DNA of 64,000 nucleotides from BRHc4a sp049323915 (GCA_049323915.1 JBMOPC010000033.1:51629-115628); one strand, 5' to 3'. Counted from the first letter of the stretch, positions 23,708 to 32,846 are shown. The notes: generated from the sequence alone by a model not told the origin. Program-made: numbers and translations.

Positions 23708-24493
23708 CTACCTGGTGCCGTGTATCCTGGACTTTGACAGTTCAAATAGGTGTTCCCGGACATTAAGGCTCTTTGACATTACAATCATTTCACCGTCTAC
23801 AAGGGGCAGGCCGTCCCTGGGATTGGGGCCTATCTGCCCCACCAGCCATTCCTTGAACAGCTGCAGCCCTCCGAGGTTCTCGGGAAATCCTCCCCAGAGG
23901 TCCCAAACCCTGAAGTAAATAACGAAGTGAAGCCTGTATACATTGGCTATCCTGTCTTTTCTGATTTTGGTGTCAATCAGTCTCAGGCAGGGCTGGGATT
24001 TACCGTCCACCAGATCCTCGGGGCGTGCTATCTCAATACATGATTTTACATGACCGAAGCCATGTTCTTTAAAGCTGTTTACAAGGTGCTCCACCTGGAT
24101 GCAAATCCGTTCTCCATAAGTATATTTCTGATTATCCTCTTTACCGGGCCCAAGAATGTAGGTGGCAAAATAGTCTTCAATTTTGTCCATTGTGGTTGGG
24201 GGGGGGATGTTCATCCCCTCCATGGGGTCAAACAGCGGCCTTAAGCCCGGATGTTTTATCCTGCAGACAACAAAGTCAAATTCCCTTCTCAGCTGGCCGG
24301 GATAGCTGCCCCATTCCACCGGATATTCGTAGGCATCGATTTCCCACAGTTTTTTCTGAAGCTGAAACCAGGCATCGGGCAGGTTATGAGCATCGACAAA
24401 AATTGGGTTAAGGTACTCAATAGATCCGGACAATTGGGATTCCTCCATTTTTTTATTTGTTGCGAATCCTTTTTGCTTTTTTTTCGCCACCAC
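23708..24493 (-). CDS. Thymidylate-synthase-fold protein (archaeal-type ThyA-like)
   Basis: A 261-residue protein. Segments recall thymidylate synthases: 'PVEWGSYPGQLRREF' early, 'YTYGERICIQVEHLV' in the middle, and 'QPCLRLIDTKIRKDRIANVYRLHFVIYFRVWDLWGGFPENLGGLQLFKEWL' as the counterpart of the catalytic Cys-to-Asn stretch, with Cys in 'QPC'. The usual bacterial 'PCH' is absent, as in archaeal ThyA proteins. Reaction would be dUMP to dTMP or a related hydroxymethylation. Substrate is unproven. The start is GTG at 24493 after GAAGGTGA. Confidence 0.55.
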   Translation of the reverse strand: MVAKKKQKGFATNKKMEESQLSGSIEYLNPIFVDAHNLPDAWFQLQKKLWEIDAYEYPVEWGSYPGQLRREFDFVVCRIKHPGLRPLFDPMEGMNIPPPTTMDKIEDYFATYILGPGKEDNQKYTYGERICIQVEHLVNSFKEHGFGHVKSCIEIARPEDLVDGKSQPCLRLIDTKIRKDRIANVYRLHFVIYFRVWDLWGGFPENLGGLQLFKEWLVGQIGPNPRDGLPLVDGEMIVMSKSLNVREHLFELSKSRIHGTR

Positions 24494-24571
24494 TCACCGC
24501 TTCACCTTCACTGCAGCTAAAAAATTCTTATTGATGCAAACCGCCCCGTTTATAATCAGTCAGCCCACTCT

Positions 24572-25294
24572 TTACAAAATTTTACTTAGGAAGGATTTAA
24601 GCCTTACATTCCTGGGCTCCAGGAATATCTGCTCGGGAGTGCCCTCCTCGACTATCAGCCCCTCATCCATAAAGATTACCCTGTCGCCAACTTCTCTGGC
24701 AAAGCCCATTTCATGGGTAACCACCACCATGGTCATACCTTCCCGGGCCAGGTCCTTCATTACGGCCAAAACCTCTCCCACCATCTCGGGGTCCAGGGCC
24801 GAGGTGGGCTCGTCAAAAAGCATTACCTTGGGGCGCATGGCCAGGGCCCGGGCGATGGCAACCCTCTGCTGCTGCCCCCCAGAAAGCTGATCGGGATATA
24901 CATTGGCCTTGTCGCTCAGCCCCACCTTTTTTAGAAGGTCGTGGGCAATTGAGTCCGCTTCCTGGCTGGAGAGATTGCGTACTTTTATTGGAGCCAGGGT
25001 TATATTCTCCAGCGCCGTCTTGTGGGGAAACAGGTTAAACCTCTGAAAGACCATGCCCACTTCGGCGCGCACCGAGTTGATATTTGTCTTGGGGTCCACA
25101 AGAGAGACGCCGTCTATATGGATCCGGCCGGAGGTGGGCTGCTCCAGCATATTGATGCACCTCAAAAAGGTGCTCTTGCCCGACCCTGACGGGCCTATGA
25201 CCACCACCACTTCCTGCGGCGCCACCCGGCAGTCTATACCGTTTAGCACTTTAAGCTTTCCGAAAGATTTATGAAGTCCCTCAACTTTAATCAC
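24572..25294 (-). CDS. glnQ: Polar amino acid ABC transporter, ATPase subunit
   Basis: A 240-residue ATPase with Walker A 'GPSGSGKST', signature 'LSGGQQQRVAIARAL', Walker B 'VMLFDEPTSALDPE' and the 'VVTHEMGFA' switch His. 'TFLRCINMLEQPTSG' is typical of the GlnQ/HisP group for polar amino acids. The GTG start overlaps the permease stop by 8 bases. With the two genes upstream (25287-26922) it forms a complete importer. Glutamine versus basic amino acid cannot be told from sequence. Confidence 0.93.
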   Translation of the reverse strand: MIKVEGLHKSFGKLKVLNGIDCRVAPQEVVVVIGPSGSGKSTFLRCINMLEQPTSGRIHIDGVSLVDPKTNINSVRAEVGMVFQRFNLFPHKTALENITLAPIKVRNLSSQEADSIAHDLLKKVGLSDKANVYPDQLSGGQQQRVAIARALAMRPKVMLFDEPTSALDPEMVGEVLAVMKDLAREGMTMVVVTHEMGFAREVGDRVIFMDEGLIVEEGTPEQIFLEPRNVRLKSFLSKIL

Positions 25295-25994
25295 CGGTCT
25301 TCAGCCTCCTTTCGGAGTAGTCAACCAGACGGCTGATACCAAAAGTCATGGCAAGATAGAGGAAGGCCACCGCAAGCCACACCGGAAAGGCAACATAGGT
25401 TTGTCCAACAACCAGCTGCCCGCGCCGGGTCAGCTCGGCGAATCCTATCACCGAAAGAAGGGACGTATCCTTGAGCAGGGCAATAAATTCGTTTCCCAGA
25501 GGGGGTATTACCCTTTTAACGGCCTGGGGCAGCACAACATACCTCATGGCCTGTCCGGCGGTCATTCCCAACGACCTGGCCGCCTCCACCTGCCCCCTTT
25601 CAATGGACTGTATGCCGGCCCTGAATATTTCCGCTATATACGCCCCGGCGTTAAGACTGCAGGCAATAACCCCCGACAGGAAAACGTCTAGCGTATGCCC
25701 GGTAAGAAACCCCGGCAAATAAAAATTCTCCATCAGATAGGCCTGGCTGTCCCTAATAAATTGGGGAATGGGCAGACCGAAATAGATTATCATAATCTGG
25801 ACCAGCAGGGGGGTGCCCCGGAAAAAGTCAACATAAGCCCTAGCCACCATTCTCAGGGGCCGGACCCGGGACAGCCTGGAAAGGCCCACCACCAGACCGA
25901 TAATACAGCCCAACACAATTGATATCAAACTAACCTCCAATGTCGCCAGGGCGCCCATCAGCAGCACCGGGAAGCTCTGCATTACAACATCCAC
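25287..25994 (-). CDS. glnP: Polar amino acid ABC transporter, permease
   Basis: A 235-residue inner-membrane permease of the HisM/GlnP type: 'ATLEVSLISIVLGCIIGLVVGLSRLS', 'YVDFFRGTPLLVQIMIIYFGLP', and the EAA loop 'EAARSLGMTAGQAMRYVVLPQAVKRVIPPLGNEFI', which couples to the ATPase. The start is GTG 25994 behind GAGGTGA. The gene follows the binding-protein gene, with a long hairpin between them. Confidence 0.92.
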   Translation of the reverse strand: MDVVMQSFPVLLMGALATLEVSLISIVLGCIIGLVVGLSRLSRVRPLRMVARAYVDFFRGTPLLVQIMIIYFGLPIPQFIRDSQAYLMENFYLPGFLTGHTLDVFLSGVIACSLNAGAYIAEIFRAGIQSIERGQVEAARSLGMTAGQAMRYVVLPQAVKRVIPPLGNEFIALLKDTSLLSVIGFAELTRRGQLVVGQTYVAFPVWLAVAFLYLAMTFGISRLVDYSERRLKTGD

Positions 25995-26029
25995 AATATC
26001 ACCTCAAAAAAAATGTGCAAAAAACATTA

Positions 26030-26061
26030 AATATGCGTAACACAAAAGTGTTACGCATATT
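26030..26061 (-). other. 14-bp intergenic hairpin between binding protein and permease genes
   Basis: Perfect arms AATATGCGTAACAC and GTGTTACGCATATT enclose an AAAA/TTTT loop, with no T run. Placed between a substrate-binding gene and its permease, it likely protects the 3' end of the binding-protein message or partly ends transcription, so more binding protein is made. Confidence 0.65.
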
Positions 26062-26088
26062 CACATGTTGTATCCTGTTAAACCGGGC

Positions 26089-26922
26089 TTATTGTTTTGG
26101 GGGCTCCCCGGGCAGGTAGGCCGGAGGCTCGTTGCCGAACCACTTCTTGTATATCTGGGCATACTTGCCGTTTTCTTTCAATGTTTTCAGAGCTTTGTTG
26201 AATGTATCGAGAAGCTCGGTGTTCTTTTTGGGGAACGCGATTCCATAGTGCTCACTGGTCCTTAAATCACCCACCAGCTTTATGTCGTTGTCCTTGTTCT
26301 GCTTGACAAAATAAGCGTTAACCGGAAAGTCATTGACCACTGCTTCCACAGCGCCGCTCTTGAGGGCCAGGAAAGCCTCGTTGATGGTGTTGTAATCCGT
26401 TACCTTGGCGTTGGGTATCTTACGGGCTTCATCCGCCCCGGTGGTGGAAATCTGCACGCCCAGCTTCTTGCCCTTTAGGTCATCCCATCCCTTGATGGCG
26501 GTGTTGCTGGACTTAACGGCTATGCTCTGGCCGGAGAGGTAATAGGGTACGGAGAAGTTTACAGCCTGCTTGCGCTTGTCGGTTATGGTCATGGCTGAAA
26601 TTGCGCCGTCCACGCTGGCTGTTTCCAGGGCCGGGATTATGCCGTCAAAATTCATGCTGCGGATTTCAATTTCCAGATTGGCCACTTCGGCCACGGCATT
26701 GACCAGGTCAATGTCAAATCCCACATACTTTCCTGTTTGAGGATCCTGTGACTCAAAAGGAGCATAAGCGGTATCCGAGGCCAGTACAACCTTTTTCTTG
26801 GCCGCCGCCGCAGGCTCGGCTTTCTTGGGCTCCTCCTTTTTGGCGGCGCCGCAGCCCGCCGAGGCAATCGCCAGAGCAGCCACCATCAACCCCACCAGCA
26901 GCAATTTAAGCGATCTTTTCAA
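26089..26922 (-). CDS. glnH: Polar amino acid ABC transporter, lipoprotein substrate-binding protein
   Basis: A 277-residue protein. Signal peptide with lipobox ('AIASAGCG', modified Cys near residue 24), then a Lys/Ala linker and the type II binding fold of the SBP_bac_3 family: 'LASDTAYAPFESQDPQTGKYVGFDIDLVNAVAEVANLEIEI', 'FDGIIPALETASVDGAISAMTITDKRK' and 'DFPVNAYFV'. This pattern is shared by glutamine, arginine and cystine receptors, so the ligand is open. It is first in the glnH-glnP-glnQ order. Confidence 0.9.
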   Translation of the reverse strand: MKRSLKLLLVGLMVAALAIASAGCGAAKKEEPKKAEPAAAAKKKVVLASDTAYAPFESQDPQTGKYVGFDIDLVNAVAEVANLEIEIRSMNFDGIIPALETASVDGAISAMTITDKRKQAVNFSVPYYLSGQSIAVKSSNTAIKGWDDLKGKKLGVQISTTGADEARKIPNAKVTDYNTINEAFLALKSGAVEAVVNDFPVNAYFVKQNKDNDIKLVGDLRTSEHYGIAFPKKNTELLDTFNKALKTLKENGKYAQIYKKWFGNEPPAYLPGEPPKQ

Positions 26923-27125
26923 AAAAAAATACCCCCCTACGAAAAATATTGGGGACTACGCCCCCTTAAACTCTGGATACTGTATTTTTCGCCCCGGTGA
27001 CAAAAAATCCTGCTAATTTTATTTTAGAGCTTATATTTTTTAATCTGCCAGTCACCTAAAACTTGACATTAAGACTTGAAACATGAGAGAATACTTAAGA
27101 TTTGCGTGTAAGGGGCCGGATAACA

Positions 27126-28031
27126 TTGAGCCTGAACAATTACAGTCACCTCAAGGCCGATCTTTCCCTGCTGGCAGTTACCCTGATATGGGGGGTAACC
27201 TTCGTGGTGGTCAAGGACGCTCTGGACCACATAGGCCCATACTATTTCATTGCCATCAGGTTTGCTATAGCATGTCTTTTTCTCTGCGCTATTTATTATA
27301 AGCAGTTGGTTGGCATTACCCTGAAGGAAATCCAGGCAGGCATATTAATAGGACTGTTCCTTTTCGGGGGCTACGCATTTCAAACAGTGGGGCTGAAATA
27401 CACAGGCGCCGCCAACGCGGGATTTATCACCGGCCTGTCTGTTGTACTGGTACCCCTTTATTTCACCTTTTACTATAAGCGGCTTCCCTCAGTAAACCTT
27501 ACGGTGGGGGCGCTTAGCGCGGTAACCGGCCTTGCCCTTCTTTCACTGAGCGATAACCTGACATTCAACTACGGGGACCTCCTGGTGTTTTTTTGCGCCG
27601 TATGTTTTGCCGGGCATATCATCATGGTGGGCAAGTACTCTTCGGACTTTAGACCTGTTATGTTAACCATTATACAGATAGGGACTGTTTCGCTGATAAG
27701 CCTTATTTTGGGGCTTTTCACGGAAAAAATGCCCGATACCATAACGGGAGCGGTATGGTGGGCTCTTCTTTTAACGGCTGTACCGGCAACTTCACTGGCC
27801 TTCCTTATTCAGAACAAGGTGCAAAAATATACCTCCACCACCCACACTGCTATAATCTTCACCATGGAACCGGTATTCGCGGGATTGGGGGCCTACATTC
27901 TTGCGGGTGAAGTTCTGTCACTGCGACAGATGGCGGGATGCTTTCTTATTCTGGCCGGTATGCTGACAGCCGAAATGGGAGGAGCGCTTAAAACAAGAAA
28001 AAATGCCGGCAGGGTATTGAATCAGGAGTAA
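27126..28031 (+). CDS. DMT-superfamily (EamA) exporter
   Basis: A 301-residue membrane protein with ten predicted helices in two EamA halves: the first starts 'ADLSLLAVTLIWGVTFVVVKDAL', the second at about residue 145 ('YGDLLVFFCAVCFAGHIIMVGKYS'). 'TSLAFLIQNKVQKYTSTTHTAIIFTMEPVFAGLGAYI' near the end is characteristic. The start at TTG 27126 lies behind AAGGGG; TTG 27102 would add 8 residues. It probably exports metabolites or amino acids. The substrate is unknown. Confidence 0.85.
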   Translation: MSLNNYSHLKADLSLLAVTLIWGVTFVVVKDALDHIGPYYFIAIRFAIACLFLCAIYYKQLVGITLKEIQAGILIGLFLFGGYAFQTVGLKYTGAANAGFITGLSVVLVPLYFTFYYKRLPSVNLTVGALSAVTGLALLSLSDNLTFNYGDLLVFFCAVCFAGHIIMVGKYSSDFRPVMLTIIQIGTVSLISLILGLFTEKMPDTITGAVWWALLLTAVPATSLAFLIQNKVQKYTSTTHTAIIFTMEPVFAGLGAYILAGEVLSLRQMAGCFLILAGMLTAEMGGALKTRKNAGRVLNQE

Positions 28032-28048
28032 AAACACCAGTCCTGGCT

Positions 28049-28330
28049 TTAGAGCAATTCCGTCTGTATATCAAGTATCTCTACTGTCCCGGCGGATTCA
28101 ACGAATTTGACCACTGCCGAGAGCATCTGGTGGGCATGGGTCTGGTCATTGGTCACACAGGTCACCCCAACAGTGGAGTGCTGCCATTTATCCTGCTTGT
28201 CAACCTCGGCCACCGCCACGTTAAAGCGTGACTTCATTTTGTCGATAAGGCTTTTTAATATCCTTCTCTTGCATTTCAGCGACGATGCCTCACCCATAAA
28301 CAGTTCCAGTGTCAAAACCCCTATAACCAC
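28049..28330 (-). CDS. DUF503 (YlxP-like) protein
   Basis: A 93-residue protein with GTG start at 28330 near a GGTGGTGGG site. Sequence features: 'IGVLTLELFMGEASSLKCKRRILKSLIDKMKSRFNVAVAEVDKQDKWQHSTVGVTCVTND'. This matches the DUF503/YlxP family, often found in nusA-infB operons and thought to relate to ribosome maturation. Here it stands alone and convergent with the DMT exporter gene. Confidence 0.88.
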   Translation of the reverse strand: MVIGVLTLELFMGEASSLKCKRRILKSLIDKMKSRFNVAVAEVDKQDKWQHSTVGVTCVTNDQTHAHQMLSAVVKFVESAGTVEILDIQTELL

Positions 28331-28415
28331 TATCCCACCACCCTTTTGTAATAAGACCTAACACCATTATAGCCGGGCTGTCGAAAAAGTCCAGATTATT
28401 GGGTAGTATCGCACA

Positions 28416-28444
28416 TTTGCACCGGTGCAAACTTGTGCTAAAAT
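28416..28444 (+). promoter_or_regulatory. Palindrome-covered promoter of the CheY-like gene
   Basis: TTTGCACCGGTGCAAA (28416-28431) is a perfect 16-base palindrome, extended by GCACA on the left and TGTGC on the right. TTGCAC inside it can serve as a -35 box, with TAAAAT 16 bases further as -10. A regulator bound there would control the CheY-like gene at 28501. Confidence 0.55.
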
Positions 28445-28500
28445 AGTATTACGGTAATTATGAAAATACTTTACATAAAATAAAATCGGGGTAAACAATT

Positions 28501-28884
28501 ATGAGGGTTTTACTGGTAGATGACAGCCTGTTCGTACGTTCATGCCTCCGTAGAATTATTGAAGGGGCGGGATACATAGTGGTGGGGGAAGCCGGAAACG
28601 GCAGTGAGGCGGTGGAGGTTTACACCAGAACCCGCCCTGACGTAGTGACAATGGATATAACCATGCCGGAGGTTGACGGGCTGGAAGCAATAAAAATAAT
28701 TAAGGAGATAGACTCTGAAGCCAAAATTGTGGTTATTACCGCCATGGGGCTGGAGCCAACCATGAGGGAGGCCTTTTCCAGGGGCGCCAGGGGTTTTATT
28801 ACAAAGCCCTTTCTGCCTGATAAAGTTATCAAAGAGCTGGAAGCCGTTACCTCCGCAGGCAACAAAACCACAGGCCGGAATTAG
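28501..28884 (+). CDS. Single-domain CheY-like response regulator
   Basis: A 127-residue receiver domain: acidic pocket 'VDDS' (residues 7-10), phosphorylation site Asp in 'DVVTMDITMP' near residue 53, Thr in 'VVITAMG', Lys in 'ITKPF' near residue 104. No output domain. The ribosome site is GGGG 12 bases upstream. It may act in chemotaxis or as a phosphate shuttle. No histidine kinase is close by, but the gene has its own regulated promoter. Confidence 0.88.
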   Translation: MRVLLVDDSLFVRSCLRRIIEGAGYIVVGEAGNGSEAVEVYTRTRPDVVTMDITMPEVDGLEAIKIIKEIDSEAKIVVITAMGLEPTMREAFSRGARGFITKPFLPDKVIKELEAVTSAGNKTTGRN

Positions 28885-28907
28885 GCAAACAGTCGAGTGA
28901 AAAAAAT

Positions 28908-28930
28908 AAGCCCCGGGCAGGGGCTTTTAC
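28908..28930. terminator. Terminator between cheY-like gene and clpB
   Basis: Stem AAGCCCC/GGGGCTT with loop GGGCA, followed by TTTACTTTT on the plus strand and TTATTTTTTTC on the minus strand. It can serve both converging genes. Confidence 0.75.
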
Positions 28931-28948
28931 TTTTCCGCCAAGTTCCAA

Positions 28949-31549
28949 TCATATCGTCCTTTTGTCAAATTTAAGGCCGCCGTTTCCACCCTCCAGGCCC
29001 ACCACGTCACCGGGGGCCAGTTCGGCTGTTACAATCATGCGGCTCAACGGTGTTTCCACCTGCTGCTGCATGATCCTCTTAAGGGGCCGGGCCCCGTAAG
29101 CCGGGTCATAGCCCTTGTCAGAAAGGTAATTCAGTGCGCCGTCATCCCATTGGAGTTTAATACCCGTGCCGGCCCGAATCCTGGAAGCCAGTTTTTCAAG
29201 CAGCAGGGAGGCGATTTTTCTGACATGCAACTGGTTAAGGGCATGAAAGACCACTATCTCGTCAACCCGGTTGAGAAACTCCGGGCGGAAATGCTGACGA
29301 AGTATCTCCAAAACTTTTTCTTTCATCCGGTCATAGCTTCCGCCCTGTTCCTGCTGGGCAAGTATTTCATGGCTTCCCAGGTTGGAGGTCATTATCACCA
29401 CAGTATTCTTGCAGTTCACCGTGCGCCCCTGCCCGTCGGTCAGCCGTCCGTCGTCCAGCAGCTGCAGCAGAACATTGAACACATCAGGGTGGGCCTTCTC
29501 AATCTCATCCAGCAGCACCACCGAATAGGGCTTGCGCCTTACAGCCTCTGTGAGCTGTCCGCCCTCCTCGTAGCCGACATAGCCGGGGGGAGCCCCTATA
29601 AGCCTTGCGACCGTGTGTTTTTCCATGTATTCGGACATGTCCAGCCGGGTCATATTTCTTTCGTCATCAAACAGCGCCTGGGCCAGGGCCCTGGCCAGCT
29701 CTGTTTTTCCAACCCCGGTGGGACCCAGGAAAATAAAGCTTCCTATGGGGCGGTTGGGGTCTTTTATGCCTGCCCTTGCCCTGAGCACTGCGTCGGCCAC
29801 CGCCCGCACCGCCTCGTCCTGGCCGATGACCCGCCTGTGCAGTTCATCATCCAGGTGGACCAGCTTTTCCTTTTCCCCTTCCATCAGCTTGCTGACCGGA
29901 ACGCCGGTCCAGCGGCTGACAACCCGGGCGATGTCCTCTTCGTCAACCTCTTCCTTAAGCAGCATGCTGTGCTTCTGTTTTTCCGCCAGAATCTCCTCCT
30001 CGGACTTAAGCCGGCGCTCCAGGTCGTTGAGCCGTCCATACCTAAGTTCGGCCAGGCGGTTAAGGTCATAATCCCTTTCGGCCCTTTCAATTTCCTGGCG
30101 TGTTTCTTCAATCTCCTTTTTCAACTGGCGAACCCGGGAAATGGCCTGTTTCTCCACCTGCCACTGGGTCTTCATGGCGTCGGCCTCCCTGCGCAGTTCC
30201 TCAAGCTGATCCCTTATCTTCCTAAGACGCTCCTGAGAAACCCGGTCTTTTTCCTTGTTTAAGGCCGCCTCCTCAATTTCCAGCTGCATTGTGCGCCGGG
30301 TTATGTCATCCAGCTCGGCGGGCATGCTGTCGATTTCAGTGCGCAGCCTGGCTGCGGCTTCATCCATAAGGTCGATGGCCTTGTCGGGCAGGAAGCGGTC
30401 CGAAATGTACCGGTCGGACAGCGTGGCGGCCGCCACAAGTGCCCTGTCCTGTATACGGACCCCGTGGTGCACCTCATACCTTTCCTTAAGGCCCCTCAGT
30501 ATGGAAATGGTGTCTTCCACCGACGGGGGGTTGACCATAACCGGCTGAAAGCGCCTTTCCAGCGCGGCGTCCTTCTCCACGTGCTTGCGGTATTCATCAA
30601 GGGTTGTGGCCCCCACAGTCCTTAATTCGCCCCGGGCCAGCATTGGCTTTAAAAGGTTGCCCGCGTCGACGGCCCCTTCCGCTGCCCCCGCGCCCACCAC
30701 GGTATGCAGCTCGTCTATAAAAAGTATTATCTTGCCCTGTGACTGCTGCACCTCTTTTAGAACAGCCTTCATGCGCTCCTCAAATTCTCCCCGGTATTTT
30801 GCGCCGGCCAGCAGCGATCCCATATCCAGCCCAATCAACCTTTTTTCCTTCAGCCCCTCGGGAACATCCCTGGTCACGATCCTGCGGGCCAGTCCCTCCA
30901 CGATGGCGGTCTTGCCAACCCCGGGCTCACCGATTAGCACCGGGTTATTTTTTGTCCGCCTTGACAGTATCTCAATAACCCTCCGGATTTCGTTGTCCCG
31001 ACCAATGACAGGATCGAGCCTTCCTTCCGCCGCCAAACTGGTTAAATCCCTCCCGTAACGTTCCAGAGCCTCGTAGGTCTCTTCAGGATTTTCCCCGGTT
31101 ACCCGCTGGCTGCCCCTAACCGCCCGCAGAGAATTCAGCAGTGAGTCCTTGGTCAGCCCCGCCTGCCTCAGCGCCTCCCTTGTATCAGGCTCTCCCTCTT
31201 CCAAAAGGGCGATGATCAGGTGTTCCACGCTGACATAGTCATCCTTCATCAACTGGGCTTCCTTTTCCGCTCTGGCCAGAACCCTGGCCAGAGCGGCCCC
31301 CAGGTGAAGAGACCCCTCATATCCGGTAACCATGGGAATTTTTTTAAGAAGGGCTTCCACCCGTCCGGCCATCTCCCCTGCCTTCACTCCGGACTGTTCA
31401 AGAATACGGGGCACTATTCCCCCATCCTGGGCCAGGAGAGCCGACAAAAGATGCTTGCCCGTTACTTCCTGGTGGTATCCGGCCGCAGCCAGCTGCTGGG
31501 CTGCGGCCAGCGCTTCCCTCGATTTTTGCGTATACCTGTTAATATCCAT
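28949..31549 (-). CDS. clpB: ClpB disaggregase
   Basis: An 866-residue AAA+ disaggregase of full length. N-domain: 'YTQKSREALAAAQQLAAAGYHQEVTGKHLLSALL'. First ATPase: Walker A 'GEPGVGKTA'. A coiled-coil middle domain spans about residues 410-530 ('MQLEIEEAALNKEKDRVSQERL'). Second ATPase: Walker A 'GPTGVGKTELARALA' and 'GAPPGYVGYEEGGQLTEAVRR' with the pore Tyr. It works with DnaK-DnaJ-GrpE to rescue aggregates. It is the last gene of the dnaK operon, only 9 bases after cbpM. Confidence 0.97.
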   Translation of the reverse strand: MDINRYTQKSREALAAAQQLAAAGYHQEVTGKHLLSALLAQDGGIVPRILEQSGVKAGEMAGRVEALLKKIPMVTGYEGSLHLGAALARVLARAEKEAQLMKDDYVSVEHLIIALLEEGEPDTREALRQAGLTKDSLLNSLRAVRGSQRVTGENPEETYEALERYGRDLTSLAAEGRLDPVIGRDNEIRRVIEILSRRTKNNPVLIGEPGVGKTAIVEGLARRIVTRDVPEGLKEKRLIGLDMGSLLAGAKYRGEFEERMKAVLKEVQQSQGKIILFIDELHTVVGAGAAEGAVDAGNLLKPMLARGELRTVGATTLDEYRKHVEKDAALERRFQPVMVNPPSVEDTISILRGLKERYEVHHGVRIQDRALVAAATLSDRYISDRFLPDKAIDLMDEAAARLRTEIDSMPAELDDITRRTMQLEIEEAALNKEKDRVSQERLRKIRDQLEELRREADAMKTQWQVEKQAISRVRQLKKEIEETRQEIERAERDYDLNRLAELRYGRLNDLERRLKSEEEILAEKQKHSMLLKEEVDEEDIARVVSRWTGVPVSKLMEGEKEKLVHLDDELHRRVIGQDEAVRAVADAVLRARAGIKDPNRPIGSFIFLGPTGVGKTELARALAQALFDDERNMTRLDMSEYMEKHTVARLIGAPPGYVGYEEGGQLTEAVRRKPYSVVLLDEIEKAHPDVFNVLLQLLDDGRLTDGQGRTVNCKNTVVIMTSNLGSHEILAQQEQGGSYDRMKEKVLEILRQHFRPEFLNRVDEIVVFHALNQLHVRKIASLLLEKLASRIRAGTGIKLQWDDGALNYLSDKGYDPAYGARPLKRIMQQQVETPLSRMIVTAELAPGDVVGLEGGNGGLKFDKRTI

Positions 31550-31558
31550 AATTGAGTG

Positions 31559-31861
31559 TCACCCCCTTTTAAGCCGTTCAATTTCTTCCTGAAGAATTTC
31601 CACGCGGTGGAGAAGTTCCACTATTATAGCCGCCCCGGGCAGATTAACACCGAGGTTCTTACGAATCCGCAGTATTTTCTGCAGCCTGTTCACCTGATCC
31701 GCCGGCACACACCCCATACGGACTTCCAGTATACCCATTTCGGCCAGTAAATCTGCGGTATCCGGGTGTATGCCCAGGCTTGACACATCAACCCAGCCGC
31801 CCTCTGCCAAAGCCGACGGGGTGTGTCGGTAGATCTGGATGTAAAACCTACTCACCGCCAT
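31559..31861 (-). CDS. cbpM: CbpM-like chaperone modulator (MerR-type fold)
   Basis: A 100-residue protein. ATG 31861 (or GTG 31864, overlapping the J-protein stop) follows AAGGAAAGG. The sequence 'WVDVSSLGIHPDTADLLAEMGILEVRMGCVPADQVNRLQKILRIRKNLGVNLPGAAIIVELLHRVEILQEEIERL' is a MerR-like helix set ending in a coiled coil, as in CbpM, which binds the J domain of CbpA and blocks it. Its place right after the J protein gene supports this. Confidence 0.8.
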   Translation of the reverse strand: MAVSRFYIQIYRHTPSALAEGGWVDVSSLGIHPDTADLLAEMGILEVRMGCVPADQVNRLQKILRIRKNLGVNLPGAAIIVELLHRVEILQEEIERLKRG

Positions 31862-32844
31862 CACACCCCTTTCCTTAGCCCGGCCATCTGCCTGTAAAGT
31901 TCCTCTTCCCGGGCAGAAATGTTCGCCGGTATATCAATCTTCACCCGGACATACAAATCCCCATGCCCATCCCCGGCCGACAGCCCCTTTCCGCGCAGTC
32001 GCAGCCGCCTGCCGGCGCCGGTGAAGGGAGGCACTTTCATTTCAACCGGGCCGTCCAGGGTGGGGACAGTTACCTGATCGCCCAGCACTGCCTGATCCGG
32101 CCACAGCACAATGTCTGTTTCCAGGTCGGCGCCATCCACTCTGAATAAAGGGTGCGGCAGAAAACGCACTTTGAGATAAAGATCCCCCCGGGCTCCACCG
32201 TTAAGGCCCTCACCGCCCTGGCCCTTTAATCGTATGCGGCTGCCGTCCCGGACCCCCGGAGGTATCTTTACCGTCAGGTTTTTTATGCTGCTTTTTACAC
32301 CTGTGCCCCCGCACTGCCTGCAGAAGTCATCATATTGGCAGCCGTCTCCGCCGCACTGGGGGCAAATTTCCCGGGCTGAAAGCTGAATTGATTTTTCACC
32401 GCCACTGTATGCCTCCTCCAGGCTCAGATCCAGGCCGCTCTCCATATCCCGGCCCCGCACCGGCCCGCGCCGCACCGTACGCCCGGCCCCGGTGAAGGGA
32501 CCGGCCCCGCCGAAAAGGGTTGTGAAAAAGTCGCTGAAACCGCCGGCCCCTCCTCCGGTATAAAAATGGAATCCCTCCATGTCCGGAGGCGGCTGAAAAT
32601 TGTCCCCGGTCCTCCAGTTGGACCCAAGCCGGTCGTATTTGGACCGTTTCTCGTGGTCACTCAGCACCTCGTAGGCCTCGTTGATCTGTTTGAACTTTTC
32701 CTCGGCCCCGGCCTTGTCCTTATCCGTATGAAGGTCCGGGTGCCACCTTCGGGCCAGCTTCCTGTAGGCCGCCTTTATTTCCTTTTCCGAGGCATTGCGG
32801 CTCACACCCAGTATCTCGTAATAGTCCTGAAATTTTACACTCAT
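31861..32844 (-). CDS. DnaJ/CbpA-type Hsp40 co-chaperone with a half zinc centre
   Basis: A 327-residue protein from ATG 32844 (GTG 32850 overlaps grpE). J domain at residues 1-70 with 'RWHPDLH' HPD motif; Gly/Phe-rich linker ('FYTGGGAGGFSDFFTTLFGGAG'); C-terminal domains I and II. Unlike DnaJ, which has four CxxCxGxG repeats, it has only two ('CPQCGGDG', 'CRQCGGTG'), enough for one zinc. Shortness and the CbpM neighbour fit CbpA, while the zinc pair links it to DnaJ. No other dnaJ is in the window. Confidence 0.88.
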   Translation of the reverse strand: MSVKFQDYYEILGVSRNASEKEIKAAYRKLARRWHPDLHTDKDKAGAEEKFKQINEAYEVLSDHEKRSKYDRLGSNWRTGDNFQPPPDMEGFHFYTGGGAGGFSDFFTTLFGGAGPFTGAGRTVRRGPVRGRDMESGLDLSLEEAYSGGEKSIQLSAREICPQCGGDGCQYDDFCRQCGGTGVKSSIKNLTVKIPPGVRDGSRIRLKGQGGEGLNGGARGDLYLKVRFLPHPLFRVDGADLETDIVLWPDQAVLGDQVTVPTLDGPVEMKVPPFTGAGRRLRLRGKGLSAGDGHGDLYVRVKIDIPANISAREEELYRQMAGLRKGV

Positions 32845-32846
32845 AA

